From the NCBI RefSeq assembly GCF_020165855.1, contig NZ_JAIUFY010000011.1, positions 124,001-188,000 on the forward strand: a DNA stretch of 64,000 nucleotides. The letters run 5' to 3'. The translations under genes and the position numbers were made by a program. Source of the stretch: Celeribacter litoreus. GTDB lineage: Bacteria; Pseudomonadota; Alphaproteobacteria; Rhodobacterales; Rhodobacteraceae. The notes below the pieces were generated by a model. It ran no database searches. It was not told where the DNA came from and saw only the letters and a list, made by a program, of their open reading frames with translations. Below are positions 27,360 to 37,363 of this stretch, one piece after another; the first letter of the stretch is position 1, and each line of letters starts with the position of its first letter.

Positions 27360-29993
27360 TTATTCTTCAGACTTCTTTTTTGCCGCTGGCTTCTTGGCAG
27401 GGGCTTTCTTTTTAGGAGCCGCCTTCTTCTTGGCCGGCGCTTTTTTCTTGCCGCTCTTGGCTGCCTTTTCCGCGATCAATTCGACAGCCTGCTCCATCGT
27501 CAGGTCCTCGGGTTTGATGTCCTTGGGCAGCGTTGCGTTGACCTTTTCCCATTTCACGTAGGGGCCGTAGCGACCCTCCATCACGTTGACCGCGCCGCCG
27601 CTGTCCGGATGCTCGCCGAGCTCTTTGAGCGGTTTGGCGGCAGCAGATCGACCACGACCCGGGTTGTTGCGCTTTTCCGTGATCAGTTCGACGGCGCGGT
27701 TCATGCCGCATTCGAACACATCGTTCGGGTCTTTCAGGTTCGCATAGACCGGTTTGGCCTCATCCGGCAGCTGGTGCATAAGATAGGGACCAAAGCGACC
27801 GAAGTTTGCGGCGATCATACCTCCCTCCGGATGCTCCCCGATTTGGCGCGGGAGGCTCAGGAGCGTGAGCGCCTTCTCAAGATCCATGTCGTCTTTCGAC
27901 CAGCCCTTCGGCAGAGAAGCGCGAGGCGGCTTTTTGTTCTCCGGTGTCGGTTCGCCGCGTTGGACATAGGGGCCAAATCGACCGGCCTTGAGCCAGATTT
28001 CGTCGCCGCTATCTTCGCCGAGCAAACGCTCGTCACCATCAGCACCTTCGCCGGCAATCGGGCGTGTGTAGGTGCATTCGGGATAATTGCCACAGCCGAC
28101 AAAGCCGCCGGTGCGCGAAGTTTTGAGATGGAGTTGACCAACGCCGCATTTCGGACAAATACGCGGATCGGAGCCATCTTCGCGCGGCGGATACAGCGTC
28201 GGGGCGAGGGCTTCGTCGAGTTTGTCGAGCACCTCGGAAATACGAAGCTCGGAGGTCTCTGCGATGGCAGCGTGGAAATCACGCCAGAACTTCGCGAGCA
28301 CCTCTTTGTAGTTCAGATCGCCTGCGGAAATCTCGTCAAGTTCCTCTTCGAGGTTCGCGGTGAACTCGTAGCCGACATATTTGCGGAAGAAGTTCATCAG
28401 GAAGATCGTCACGATCCGTCCTTTGTCCTCAGGGATTAGGCGGTTCTGTTCCTTGCGCACGTACTCACGGTCCACAATCGTGGTGAGCACAGAGGCATAG
28501 GTGGACGGACGGCCAATGCCGAGTTCTTCCATGCGCTTCACGAGCGTTGCTTCGGTGTAGCGCGGCGGCGGGTTGGTGTGGTGTTGAAGACCGAGCACAG
28601 CCCCGTCGCCACCCAGCGCGGCCTCTTTCTCAGCGGCCTGAGCGGTCAGTCCGCCGGCGACCTTCTTGAGCGCTTCGCCTTCGCTGATTTGCGGCAGACG
28701 GCCTTCGTCGTCCTCTTCCACATCGTCGCGGCCCTCGGTGTAGACGGCCATGAAACCATCGAACACGACGACCTGACCAGTCGCACGCAAAACGACCTCG
28801 CCATCGTCCGACGTGATATCGACCGTCGTGCGCTCCATCTTTGCGCCTTCCATTTGGGAGGCAATGGTCCGCTTCCAGATCAGGTCATAAAGCTTGCGCT
28901 GATCCGCGTCGGTGAGGTTGAGCTTGTCCGGGGCGTTGAACATATCCGTCGGACGGATACATTCGTGGGCCTCTTGGGCGTTCTTTGCTTTGTTCTTGTA
29001 GATGCGCGGGCTGGCCGGAACGTATTTGTCGCCATAGCGATCCTTGATCGCATCGCGAGCCTGCGCCACGGCTTCGGGCGCCATATCGATACCGTCGGTA
29101 CGCATGTAGGTGATCAGACCTGCCTCATAGAGACGCTGCGCGGCATTCATCGCCTGACGGGCGCCCATGCCGAATTTGCGGCTCGCTTCCTGTTGGAGGG
29201 TCGACGTCATGAATGGCGCGGACGGATTGCGGGAACCGGGCTTCGCCTCGACCGTTGCAACTTTGAGCGCGCGGGAACTGACGGCTTGTACGGCCATCTC
29301 AGCCGACATCCGGTCTTTGAGATCGAATTTGTCGAGCTTCTTGCCAGAGAGCTGCGTTAGGCGGGCTTCGAAATTCTGGCCCCGCGGTGTTTCAAGCAGG
29401 GCTTTGACCGACCAGTATTCTTGCGGATTGAAGGCCTCGATCTCTTGCTCACGTTCGACGATCAGACGGAGACACACGGACTGCACGCGACCGGCAGAAC
29501 GGGCGCCGGGCAGCTTGCGCCAGAGAACCGGCGAGAGGTTGAAGCCCACGAGATAGTCGAGCGCGCGGCGTGCGAGGTAGGCATCCACGAGCGGCACATC
29601 CACCTGACGCGGATGCTGCATCGCCTCAAGGATGGCCGGTTTCGTAATTGCGTTGAATGTCACGCGGGACACGGCCGTCGACTTCTTGATGGCGCGACGT
29701 TTCGTCAGAGCCTCTTGGAGGTGCCAAGAAATCGCTTCACCTTCGCGATCAGGGTCGGTTGCGAGAATCAGTTCGTCATCGTCTTTGAGCGCATCGGCGA
29801 TGGCTTTGACGTGTTTACGCGAGTCTGCCCCGACTTCCCATGTCATCTCGAAGTCGTGTTCCGTATCCACAGAGCCGTCTTTGGGCGGCAAATCACGGAC
29901 GTGACCATAAGACGCGAGAACTGTGTAATCCTTCCCGAGATACTTGTTGATCGTTTTGGCCTTGGCAGGAGATTCGACAACGACAACGGGCAT
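27360..29993 (-). CDS. topA: DNA topoisomerase I
   Basis: Type IA topoisomerase of 877 aa that relaxes negative supercoils. The TOPRIM domain shows VESPAKAKTINKYLG and TDPDREGEAISWHL; the active-site Tyr296 lies in GLITYMRTDGID. A Cys4-type zinc ribbon (CPKCG ... CGNYPEC) follows near residue 610, then several topoisomerase C-terminal repeats (FGRFGPYL, GRYGPYVKW) and a Lys/Ala/Pro-rich basic tail. AAGGACTGTCC precedes the ATG. Length is typical for alphaproteobacteria. Confidence 0.98.
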   Translation of the reverse strand: MPVVVVESPAKAKTINKYLGKDYTVLASYGHVRDLPPKDGSVDTEHDFEMTWEVGADSRKHVKAIADALKDDDELILATDPDREGEAISWHLQEALTKRRAIKKSTAVSRVTFNAITKPAILEAMQHPRQVDVPLVDAYLARRALDYLVGFNLSPVLWRKLPGARSAGRVQSVCLRLIVEREQEIEAFNPQEYWSVKALLETPRGQNFEARLTQLSGKKLDKFDLKDRMSAEMAVQAVSSRALKVATVEAKPGSRNPSAPFMTSTLQQEASRKFGMGARQAMNAAQRLYEAGLITYMRTDGIDMAPEAVAQARDAIKDRYGDKYVPASPRIYKNKAKNAQEAHECIRPTDMFNAPDKLNLTDADQRKLYDLIWKRTIASQMEGAKMERTTVDITSDDGEVVLRATGQVVVFDGFMAVYTEGRDDVEEDDEGRLPQISEGEALKKVAGGLTAQAAEKEAALGGDGAVLGLQHHTNPPPRYTEATLVKRMEELGIGRPSTYASVLTTIVDREYVRKEQNRLIPEDKGRIVTIFLMNFFRKYVGYEFTANLEEELDEISAGDLNYKEVLAKFWRDFHAAIAETSELRISEVLDKLDEALAPTLYPPREDGSDPRICPKCGVGQLHLKTSRTGGFVGCGNYPECTYTRPIAGEGADGDERLLGEDSGDEIWLKAGRFGPYVQRGEPTPENKKPPRASLPKGWSKDDMDLEKALTLLSLPRQIGEHPEGGMIAANFGRFGPYLMHQLPDEAKPVYANLKDPNDVFECGMNRAVELITEKRNNPGRGRSAAAKPLKELGEHPDSGGAVNVMEGRYGPYVKWEKVNATLPKDIKPEDLTMEQAVELIAEKAAKSGKKKAPAKKKAAPKKKAPAKKPAAKKKSEE

Positions 29994-30172
29994 GGACAGT
30001 CCTTGGGATTAATTTTGGGGCCTATGGCGGCGGAAAATGGTCCGAGGAGTGGCAGAATGTCAATGCATACTCGGGAATATTGTCTTTTGGACGCAGCCCG
30101 AGCGCGGACGAACACCGTCACTTTTGCGGGAGGCCCGCCCCGCGCGGTTCGGATACAGCCGGCATGTAGGAC

Positions 30173-31363
30173 TTAGCAGAGCGCGATCAAGCCGCCCGGT
30201 TTGCGGCTGATCTTTCCCTCGAGTTCGAGCGTCAGGATTTCTGACCCGATGCGATCCGACGGCAGACCGATGTCGCGAATGAGCTCGTCCTCGGCAACGG
30301 GGGCACCGGAAAGGCGGGCAAGAATTTCCGAATGAAGCGCGGAGTGGTCTTTCAAGCCGAGAGATTCTGCTTTGGGTTCGGGGACGATGATTGCCTCGTC
30401 CGGTGTCTCGATGGCTGTCCGTGCAATCGGTGAGGCAGCGGCCAAAGTGTCGATCACGTCCCGTGCGCTGCGCACGAGTGTCGCCCCGTCACGAAGCAGG
30501 AGATTGCATCCGGCCGTGCGCCCGTCGAATGGATGGCCTGGAACGGCCATGACCTCACGCCCCTGATCGAGCGCATTTCCTGCCGTCAGAAGCGACCCTG
30601 ATCGTGCCGCCGCCTCGACAACGATGGTGGCGCGGGACAGGCCCGAGACGATTCTATTTCGCATCGGGAAGTGACGCGCGATTGGTTTCATGCCAAAGGG
30701 CTGTTCAGATAGGAGAAGGCCTTTCTCCGCGATCTCATGATAGAGCGCCTTATTTTCCGCAGGATAAATCTGATCCAAGCCGCCAGCGACGACCGCGAGT
30801 GTTCCGGTTTCAAGCGACGCCTGATGCGCTGCCGTATCGATGCCGCGTGCCAGCCCGGAGGTGATCACGAACCCTTCCGTTCCCAAGTCACGCGCGAGTG
30901 TTCGTGTAAATCGTGTCCCTATGGAAGATACGTTGCGGGCGCCCACGATCGCGAGCATCGGATGCTCCAGAAGAGAGGCGTCTCCCTTGATCCAGATTGC
31001 GGGCGGGGCGTCATCCAGAAGAGACAGGAGCGCGGGGTAATCCGGATCACCGTTTAGCAGGAGGCGCGCACCCATCTTGCGACCTGCACGCAACTCGGCA
31101 TCGATCACACCTTTCGGACAGATTTGGTAATCTTTGACTCCAGCGTTCTGAGCGACTTCGGGAAGCGCGCGAAGTGCATCTGCGGCGCTGCCGTGCTCCC
31201 GCATCAACCTATAGAATGTGGCGACCCCAACGCGACGGGAGCGCAAGAGCCGGAGCCAATTGGCCCGATCTTCCTCCGTGTGGGGTGGGGTGAGGGGGTG
31301 GTGGGGAGGGATGAACTCCAAAGGCCAACTCTCTCCGTCTCTTGCCCCTTCACTTTCCCCCAA
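30173..31363 (-). CDS. dprA: DNA-processing protein DprA
   Basis: RecA loader for incoming single-stranded DNA in transformation, and in Rhodobacter also needed by gene-transfer-agent recipients. 396 aa. An N-terminal SAM-like helical region (LRLLRSRRVGVATFYRLM) precedes the Rossmann-like DprA/Smf domain (IVGARNVSSIGTRFTR, ITSGLARGIDTAAHQASL, FPMRNRIVSGLS). A C-terminal winged helix (from about 330) ends ISRKPGGLIAL. The start is uncertain: the listed TTG has no clear ribosome-binding site, and a TTG 15 codons in follows GGAGAG. A CtrA-like box lies just upstream. Confidence 0.93.
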   Translation of the reverse strand: MGESEGARDGESWPLEFIPPHHPLTPPHTEEDRANWLRLLRSRRVGVATFYRLMREHGSAADALRALPEVAQNAGVKDYQICPKGVIDAELRAGRKMGARLLLNGDPDYPALLSLLDDAPPAIWIKGDASLLEHPMLAIVGARNVSSIGTRFTRTLARDLGTEGFVITSGLARGIDTAAHQASLETGTLAVVAGGLDQIYPAENKALYHEIAEKGLLLSEQPFGMKPIARHFPMRNRIVSGLSRATIVVEAAARSGSLLTAGNALDQGREVMAVPGHPFDGRTAGCNLLLRDGATLVRSARDVIDTLAAASPIARTAIETPDEAIIVPEPKAESLGLKDHSALHSEILARLSGAPVAEDELIRDIGLPSDRIGSEILTLELEGKISRKPGGLIALC

Positions 31364-31368
31364 AATGG

Positions 31369-31383
31369 TTAACTAGGCGTTAC
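31369..31383. promoter_or_regulatory. CtrA-like binding site upstream of dprA
   Basis: TTAA-N7-TTAC matches the CtrA consensus TTAA-N7-TTAA at seven of eight defined positions and sits 6 bp upstream of the annotated dprA start. CtrA control of dprA is known in Rhodobacter capsulatus. Chance occurrence is possible, since the motif is short. Confidence 0.45.
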
Positions 31384-31449
31384 CGGAATACGGATTCTTT
31401 TCGGTATCTTCATTATGTGCCGAAATGACCAAAATTCCGTTCACAGCGG

Positions 31450-32871
31450 TTAGGCCGCAGAGCCACCCACCGTCAGCCCGCCGATGAGCAAGGTCGGTTG
31501 ACCGACGCCCACAGGCACCCATTGCCCCCCCTTGCCGCAGTTGCCGACACCAGTATCGAGCGCCATGTCGTTCCCGACGGCGCGCACGTGCTGCATTGCG
31601 GTCGCGCCGTCGCCGATCAGGGTCGCGCCTTTGACAGGCTCTTTGATTTGCCCTTTTTCGACGCGATAGGCCTCAGTGCAGTTAAAGACGAATTTGCCGT
31701 TTGTGATATCGACCTGACCGCCGGAGAAGCCGACCGCATAAATGCCATCGTCCATTCCAGACAGGATTTCGTCGGGCGCGAGGTCTCCGCCGAGCATATA
31801 GGTGTTCGTCATGCGCGGCATCGGCGGGTGGGCATAGCTTTCGCGGCGACCGTTTCCGGTCGGCGTTACTCCCATCAGGCGCGCGTTTTGTCGGTCCTGC
31901 ATGTACCCGACCAGAATGCCGTCTTCGATGAGCACCGTTTTCTCTGACGGGGTGCCTTCGTCATCCACAGAGATTGAGCCGCGGCGATCGGGAATGGTGC
32001 CGTCATCAAGAATCGTCACGCCTTTTGCTGCGACGCGCTCCCCCATGAGGCCGGCGAATGCGGAGGTTTTCTTGCGGTTGAAGTCTCCTTCTAGACCGTG
32101 CCCGACCGCTTCGTGCAGCAGCACGCCGGGCCACCCCGGCCCGAGCGCCACATCCATCACGCCTGCCGGCGCGGGCACGGCCTCGAGGTTCACAGTCGCG
32201 ATACGGAGCGCTTCGCGGGCGACGGGTTTCCAATGCGTGGGATCAATCAATCCGGTCAAGCCATAGCGACCGCCACCGCCGGAGGTGCCACCTTCGCGAC
32301 GGCCGTTCTGATCGACGATGACAGAGATGTTCAGCCGCGCCATCGGGCGGATGTCTGAGACGAGATCTCCCTCTGGTCGAAGAATGTAGACTTCCTGATG
32401 TGACGCGGCGAGGGACGCAGACACCTGAACGACACGTGGGTCGAGGTCGCGCACATAGGCGTCGATCTCGTTCAGAGTTTCGAGTTTGACGTCGAACGCG
32501 GCGCTTTCGAGCGGATTTTTGTCTGTGTAGAGACGGGAATTCGTCGGGCGTGGGGCAGGGGCAAGAGTGCCGCCTCCGTCACCTACCGCGAGACGTGCCG
32601 TCTCGGCCGCACGACGAATCGCGCTCTCGGAAATTTCGGTGGAATGCGCATATCCCGCCGTCTCTCCTTTCACAGCCCGCAGGCCGAATCCCTCGGAGGC
32701 ATCGTAGGAGGCGTTCCGGATACGACCATCGTCGAGGACCAGGCCCTCGGAAACGCGGCGTTCGAGGAAAAGTTCGCCATCTTCTGCGCCTGCAACCGTT
32801 TCTCGCAAAATCGAGAGCGCTGTTTCGAGCTCGATTTCAGAAGTAAATGGGTCAAAACGTCCCGAAGCCAT
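31450..32871 (-). CDS. tldD: Metalloprotease TldD
   Basis: Cytosolic zinc peptidase subunit of 473 aa that works with PmbA/TldE to degrade unfolded peptides and mature modified peptides. The metal site is HEAVGH (253-258) followed by GLEGDF. Other family stretches are GYAHSTEISESAIRRAAE and VGNCGKGGQWVPVGVGQP near the C-terminus. AGAAGGAG precedes the ATG. It is divergent from the cytochrome oxidase cluster. PmbA is not in the window. Confidence 0.96.
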   Translation of the reverse strand: MASGRFDPFTSEIELETALSILRETVAGAEDGELFLERRVSEGLVLDDGRIRNASYDASEGFGLRAVKGETAGYAHSTEISESAIRRAAETARLAVGDGGGTLAPAPRPTNSRLYTDKNPLESAAFDVKLETLNEIDAYVRDLDPRVVQVSASLAASHQEVYILRPEGDLVSDIRPMARLNISVIVDQNGRREGGTSGGGGRYGLTGLIDPTHWKPVAREALRIATVNLEAVPAPAGVMDVALGPGWPGVLLHEAVGHGLEGDFNRKKTSAFAGLMGERVAAKGVTILDDGTIPDRRGSISVDDEGTPSEKTVLIEDGILVGYMQDRQNARLMGVTPTGNGRRESYAHPPMPRMTNTYMLGGDLAPDEILSGMDDGIYAVGFSGGQVDITNGKFVFNCTEAYRVEKGQIKEPVKGATLIGDGATAMQHVRAVGNDMALDTGVGNCGKGGQWVPVGVGQPTLLIGGLTVGGSAA

Positions 32872-33045
32872 AGATTTTCTCCTTCTGGACTTGATCTAAA
32901 TCAAAAAATCCGGTCAAACCGGCGCGGAATTCTTGTCCCGTCACGCCTAATATGGTTTTTGATAGGGAAGACTCAAACGAAAATGCACCCGGTCTAACTG
33001 GGGCTGCAGCTGGGCTACCGGCCCGATTGCATAAGGGAAGAGACA

Positions 33046-33963
33046 ATGCGCACAAAACCCCTCGGGTCCGCTCTCGCGACCATTCTCACCGCAACATCGA
33101 TGGCCGTTCTCGGCGCTGGCCAGGCTGTGGCGCAACAAGCGGGCGAGTTGCTCGGTGCGCCCGAGCCGGGCAAAATGGGTTTCCAAGCTCCGGCAACCGA
33201 ACTGGCACGCGACCTTCAAGGCCTCGACCACATGCTGCTCGTGATCATCACCGTGATCGTTGCTTTCGTGAGCGCGCTGATCCTCTGGGTCATCGTCCGC
33301 TACAACGCGAAAGCGAACAAAACGCCGGCGACCTTCACGCACAACACCCCAATTGAGGTCGCTTGGACCCTCGTTCCGATCCTGATCCTCGTGGTCATCG
33401 GCGCCTTCTCCCTTCCGGTGCTCTTCAAACAGCAAGAGATCCCTGAAGGTGACATCTACATCAAAGTGACCGGCTACCAGTGGTTCTGGGGCTACGAGTA
33501 TGTTGACGAAGGCATCGCATTCGACAGCTACATGATCGGTCAGCCGGCAACCGGCGGCGAATACATGCGCTCTGCAGAAGTTGACCAGATGCTGATCGAC
33601 GCAGGTTACACTCCGGATCAGTTCTTGCTCGCAACCGACACCAAAGTTGTCGTACCTGTTGGTAAAACCATCGTGATGGGCGTGACCGGCGCAGACGTGA
33701 TCCACAGCTGGACCATCCCGGCCTTTGGCGTGAAACAGGATGCTGTTCCGGGCCGTGTCGCTGAACTGTGGTTCAAAGCTGAGAAAACCGGCACCTTCTT
33801 CGGTCAGTGTTCCGAGCTTTGCGGTAAAGACCACGCCTACATGCCGATCACCGTTCAGGTCGTGACCCAAGAGGAATACGACGCATGGCTGGTCGAGGCG
33901 AAAGAACTCTACGCCGCAAACGACATGGCAACGCCGTACGTCAAACTCGCATCTGCTGAGTAA
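33046..33963 (+). CDS. ctaC: Cytochrome c oxidase subunit II
   Basis: A 305-aa aa3-type oxidase subunit that carries the CuA centre and receives electrons from cytochrome c at the periplasmic face. A signal peptide (ending AVAQ) is followed by two membrane helices (about 62-84 and 105-125), the aromatic YQWFWGYEY patch, and the CuA ligands His220, Cys255, Glu257, Cys259, His263 and Met266. AGGGAAGAG precedes the ATG. It heads the cluster ctaC-ctaB-small ORF-ctaG-ctaE; the subunit I gene is elsewhere. Confidence 0.98.
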   Translation: MRTKPLGSALATILTATSMAVLGAGQAVAQQAGELLGAPEPGKMGFQAPATELARDLQGLDHMLLVIITVIVAFVSALILWVIVRYNAKANKTPATFTHNTPIEVAWTLVPILILVVIGAFSLPVLFKQQEIPEGDIYIKVTGYQWFWGYEYVDEGIAFDSYMIGQPATGGEYMRSAEVDQMLIDAGYTPDQFLLATDTKVVVPVGKTIVMGVTGADVIHSWTIPAFGVKQDAVPGRVAELWFKAEKTGTFFGQCSELCGKDHAYMPITVQVVTQEEYDAWLVEAKELYAANDMATPYVKLASAE

Positions 33964-34081
33964 CGACTTTGTGGTGAGGGCGGGTTGATCTGCCCCACCC
34001 CATTAACGACCCACGCACGAAAGGCCCCTGACCAAATGGCGAAAACGCCAAGACGGGGCAAAAGCTCAGGTGAATGACGCG

Positions 34082-35020
34082 ATGACAGACGCGACCATTA
34101 TACTCGATGACAGCCGTGAAGCCGGCTTTGGTGACTATTTCGCGCTGCTCAAGCCGCGCGTGATGTCCCTTGTGGTCTTCACCGCTTTCGCCGGTTTGAT
34201 CGTTGCTCCGATCGGCATTCACCCGTTCCTCGGGTTCTTCGCGATCCTCTGCATTGCCATCGGTGGCGGCGCATCCGGCGCGCTGAACATGTGGTATGAC
34301 AGCGACATTGACGTCGTGATGAAGCGCACCAAGTCGCGCCCGATCCCCGCCGGGAAAGTGACCCGCGAGGAAGCGCTCGGCATTGGCCTGACGCTTTCCG
34401 TGTTCGCGGTCATCATGCTCTATCTCGCGACCAACTGGGTTGCGGCGGCCCTGTTGGCGTTCACGATCTTCTTCTACGCGGTCGTCTACACCATGTGGCT
34501 CAAGCGCGCGACGCCGCAAAACATCGTGATCGGCGGCGCATCCGGTGCCTTCCCTCCGATGATCGGCTGGGCGGCTGTGACCGGTGACATCACGCTGTCG
34601 TCCGTGCTGATGTTCATGCTCATCTTCATGTGGACCCCGCCGCACTTCTGGTCGCTGGCGCTCTTCATGAACGCTGACTACGACAAAGCGAAAGTGCCGA
34701 TGCTTACGGTCACGCATGGCAAGCGATCCACGCGCAACCACATCCTCGCCTACACCATCCTTCTGGCTGGGTTCGCGGCCGCAATGTTCGCAACGCCGCT
34801 GGCAGGTTGGACCTACCTCGTCGTAGCTGTCGTCATGAACCTGCTCTTCGTGAAGGGCGCGATCGTTCTGTGGCGCCGTGATGAGGAACAGGCTGAGGCC
34901 GATGGCTACAAGGCCGAGCGCGCATTCTTCAAACTGTCGCTTGCCTACACCTTCCTGCACTTCCTCGCGCTGATGGCTGACAAAGCCCTCTTCGCAGCTG
35001 GCTTCGGAGGCCCGTTCTAA
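34082..35020 (+). CDS. ctaB: Protohaem IX farnesyltransferase
   Basis: UbiA-type prenyltransferase of 312 aa that converts haem B to haem O for the oxidase. About eight membrane helices. The first Asp-rich motif is [21 protein letters not shown]; the second polar loop is [16 protein letters not shown]. The ATG at 34082 is preferred because AGGTG stands at a normal distance; an in-frame GTG at 34070 would add four residues. It is followed by the small membrane peptide gene with a 1-nt gap. Confidence 0.96.
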   Translation: MTDATIILDDSREAGFGDYFALLKPRVMSLVVFTAFAGLIVAPIGIHPFLGFFAILCIAIGGGASGALNMWYDSDIDVVMKRTKSRPIPAGKVTREEALGIGLTLSVFAVIMLYLATNWVAAALLAFTIFFYAVVYTMWLKRATPQNIVIGGASGAFPPMIGWAAVTGDITLSSVLMFMLIFMWTPPHFWSLALFMNADYDKAKVPMLTVTHGKRSTRNHILAYTILLAGFAAAMFATPLAGWTYLVVAVVMNLLFVKGAIVLWRRDEEQAEADGYKAERAFFKLSLAYTFLHFLALMADKALFAAGFGGPF

Positions 35021-35021
35021 G

Positions 35022-35183
35022 ATGGCGATTACGAAACTTCACGAAGTGCACGAACGCCGCCGTTCCCGCAATGTCGGCCTTGGTGTTGTGCTCGGCATCT
35101 TCGTTGTGCTGATGATCGGCCTGACGGTTGTGAAAGTGACCGTGCTTGATCCGTCCCGCATGACGCAGGAGGTGTCTCAGTAA
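35022..35183 (+). CDS. 53-aa single-helix membrane peptide of the ctaB-ctaG gap
   Basis: A small gene of 54 codons from ATG 35022 to TAA 35183. The peptide has a basic N-terminus ([16 protein letters not shown]), one membrane helix ([20 protein letters not shown]) and a short polar tail. It starts 1 nt after the ctaB stop and overlaps the ctaG start by one base (TAATG), so it is translated as part of the operon. Small oxidase-assembly peptides occur at this position in Rhodobacterales. A role in oxidase assembly is inferred from position alone. Confidence 0.85.
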   Translation: MAITKLHEVHERRRSRNVGLGVVLGIFVVLMIGLTVVKVTVLDPSRMTQEVSQ

Positions 35184-35764
35184 TGGCGATCACCGGCCCC
35201 AAGAAAACAGTGCTTCAGCTTGTCGGTGTTGTCACCGTCATGGGCGCATTGGCGTGGGCGTCGGTGCCGTTCTATAGCTGGTTCTGCCGTGTGACCGGAT
35301 TCGGTGGAACGACGAGCGTCGCCGTTGCTGCGTCTGACACCATTCTCGACGAGACGATCAAAATCCGTTTCGACGCGAACACGGACCCGAACATGCCTTG
35401 GGTCTTCAAAGCTGTCGAAAACACGATGGAGATCCGTATTGGTGAAACGGGCCTTGCTTTCTACGAGGCCTACAACCCGACCGACCGCACCATCGCAGGG
35501 ACTGCGTCTTATAACGTGGCCCCGTTCGAGGCGGGCGGCTTCTTTACCAAGATCGACTGTTTCTGTTTCACCGAGCAGGTTCTCGAACCTGGAGAGCGCG
35601 TGCTCATGCCGGTGACGTTCTATGTCGACCCCGAAATCACCACGGACCGGGATTCCAAATACGTACATCGTATTACCCTGTCCTACACATTCCATGAAAC
35701 CGAATTGCCCGAAGATTATGCCGCGCTTGACGATGGCACCTCGGAGCAGACAAGTCTGAACTAA
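35183..35764 (+). CDS. ctaG: Cytochrome c oxidase assembly protein CtaG/Cox11
   Basis: A 193-aa copper chaperone that delivers copper to CuB of subunit I. A single N-terminal membrane helix (about 8-30) is followed by [14 protein letters not shown] and a periplasmic immunoglobulin-like domain. The copper-binding pair is Cys126/Cys128 in [16 protein letters not shown] lies upstream of the ATG, inside the preceding small gene. Length is normal for the family. Confidence 0.97.
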   Translation: MAITGPKKTVLQLVGVVTVMGALAWASVPFYSWFCRVTGFGGTTSVAVAASDTILDETIKIRFDANTDPNMPWVFKAVENTMEIRIGETGLAFYEAYNPTDRTIAGTASYNVAPFEAGGFFTKIDCFCFTEQVLEPGERVLMPVTFYVDPEITTDRDSKYVHRITLSYTFHETELPEDYAALDDGTSEQTSLN

Positions 35765-35801
35765 GCCCGAACGGGTTCTCTTAAAGGGAGAGGGACGCAT
35801 A

Positions 35802-36605
35802 ATGGCGCACGAAAAGAACCACGACTATCACATCCTGCCGCCGTCGCCGTGGCCGCCGCTGGCTGCGCTTGGTGCCTTCATCATGCTGTTTGGCGCTGTG
35901 CTCTGGATGGCAAACGGCAACCCGTTCATCTTCCTGATCGGTCTCGTCGGTGTGCTCTATGTGATGTGGAGCTGGTGGTCCGACACCATCAAAGAAAACA
36001 AAGCGGGCGATCACACGCCGGTTGTGCGCATCGGCCTGCGCTACGGCTTCATCATGTTCATCATGTCCGAAGTCATGTTCTTTGCCGCATGGTTCTGGGC
36101 GTTCTTCAAGAACACGCTCTACCCGATGTACGAATATGCCGGCACCGAATACGTTCAGCCGAACATTCACGCGATTGACGCCTTCCACCTGCCGCTGATC
36201 AACACCCTGATCCTGCTGTGTTCCGGTGCTGCTGTGACTTGGGCGCACCACGCACTCGTCCATGGCAACATCCGCAAAGACCTCGTGGCAGGTCTCGCTA
36301 TCGGTATTGGACTCGGCGCTCTGTTCACCGTGTTCCAGGCCTACGAATACTTCGAACTCGTTGTGCATGAGGGCTACACCTTCGGTGGCGACTTCTTCTA
36401 CGGCTCCTTCTTCATGGCGACCGGTTTCCACGGCATGCACGTGATCATCGGGACGATCTTCCTGACCGTCTGTCTCGTGCGCGCGATGAAAGGTGACTTC
36501 ACGCCGGAAGATCACATCGGTTTCGAAGCCGCTGCGTGGTACTGGCACTTCGTGGACGTTGTCTGGCTCTTCCTTTTCATGGCCGTGTACATCTGGGGCA
36601 TGTAA
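35802..36605 (+). CDS. ctaE: Cytochrome c oxidase subunit III
   Basis: A 267-aa integral membrane subunit with seven hydrophobic helices. Recognisable are [13 protein letters not shown] at the N-terminus, [13 protein letters not shown] in helix [14 protein letters not shown], and the C-terminal [16 protein letters not shown]. It stabilises the catalytic core and the proton uptake path. AAAGGGAGAGG precedes the ATG. A terminator follows within 40 nt, closing the oxidase operon. Confidence 0.98.
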   Translation: MAHEKNHDYHILPPSPWPPLAALGAFIMLFGAVLWMANGNPFIFLIGLVGVLYVMWSWWSDTIKENKAGDHTPVVRIGLRYGFIMFIMSEVMFFAAWFWAFFKNTLYPMYEYAGTEYVQPNIHAIDAFHLPLINTLILLCSGAAVTWAHHALVHGNIRKDLVAGLAIGIGLGALFTVFQAYEYFELVVHEGYTFGGDFFYGSFFMATGFHGMHVIIGTIFLTVCLVRAMKGDFTPEDHIGFEAAAWYWHFVDVVWLFLFMAVYIWGM

Positions 36606-36643
36606 GCCTTTAGAGTATTTAGATCACGAAAAAGACCTGATAG

Positions 36644-36668
36644 AAGGGCGCGGTTTTCGCGCCCTTTT
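36644..36668 (+). terminator. Terminator after ctaE
   Basis: A 9-bp stem (36644-36652 with 36658-36666, loop GTTTT) is followed by TTTT. It lies between ctaE and surf1, and surf1 starts only 15 nt later, so partial read-through is likely. Confidence 0.8.
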
Positions 36669-36682
36669 GCATTGGAGTGGCT

Positions 36683-37351
36683 ATGTTGAAACGGATGATC
36701 TTTCCCATTGTGATCGGCTTGGTCGGTTGCGCGATCCTGATCATACTCGGAACGTGGCAGTTGCAGCGTCTCTCTTGGAAAGAGGGTGTGCTCGCGGAGA
36801 TCGAAGCCGAGATCGGCGCCGATCCTGTTGCGCTTCCTGCCGTGATCGACGAGTCGATGAAGTACATGCCTGTGAGGGCGGAAGGTGTCATCGCACCGGA
36901 AGAGTTGCATGTCCTTGTGTCCCGCAAACAGGTCGGGGCAGGGTATCGGATCATTGCGCCGCTTGAGACGAGTGACGGGCGTCGTATCCTTCTTGATCGT
37001 GGGTTTGTGCCGGATGAGGCAAAGGATGAGGCGCGCCCGACCGGTCAGGTCGCAGTCGTTGGCAACCTGCACTGGCCCGACGATATGAACAGCTCGACGC
37101 CAGCGCCAGATTTGGGGCGGAACATTTGGTTCGGTCGGGATTTGCCTGCGATGGCGGAGGCGCTCGAGGCCGAGCCAGTCCTGATCGTCGCCCGCGAAAG
37201 CACGGGGGAGGGGATTGACCCAATGCCTGTCGGCGTCGAGGGTATTCCGAACGATCACCTTGAATACGCAATCACATGGTTTTCACTCTGTATCGTCTGG
37301 TTTGGGATGACTCTTTTCCTTCTCTGGCGTATCAGAACCCGAACAGTCTAA
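36683..37351 (+). CDS. surf1: SURF1-family oxidase assembly protein
   Basis: A 222-aa inner-membrane protein involved in haem a insertion into the oxidase. Two membrane helices flank a periplasmic loop: N-terminal (VIGLVGCAILIILGTWQLQRL, with the family's GTWQLQR) and C-terminal (YAITWFSLCIVWFGMTLF). The internal motif ILLDRGFVP is also typical. The ATG at 36683 is chosen over a GTG at 36677 because GGAG stands at the proper distance. It may share transcription with thrC 12 nt downstream. Confidence 0.93.
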   Translation: MLKRMIFPIVIGLVGCAILIILGTWQLQRLSWKEGVLAEIEAEIGADPVALPAVIDESMKYMPVRAEGVIAPEELHVLVSRKQVGAGYRIIAPLETSDGRRILLDRGFVPDEAKDEARPTGQVAVVGNLHWPDDMNSSTPAPDLGRNIWFGRDLPAMAEALEAEPVLIVARESTGEGIDPMPVGVEGIPNDHLEYAITWFSLCIVWFGMTLFLLWRIRTRTV

Positions 37352-37363
37352 AGAGCAGAGACA

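Noticed and set aside
32947-34960. Long antisense frames opposite ctaC and ctaB
   Set aside because: Codon-bias shadows; the sense frames carry the CuA ligands and UbiA motifs.
33046-36605. Possibility that subunit I (ctaD) is hidden in the oxidase cluster
   Set aside because: All space is taken by recognised genes; subunit I must be elsewhere, as is common in this group.
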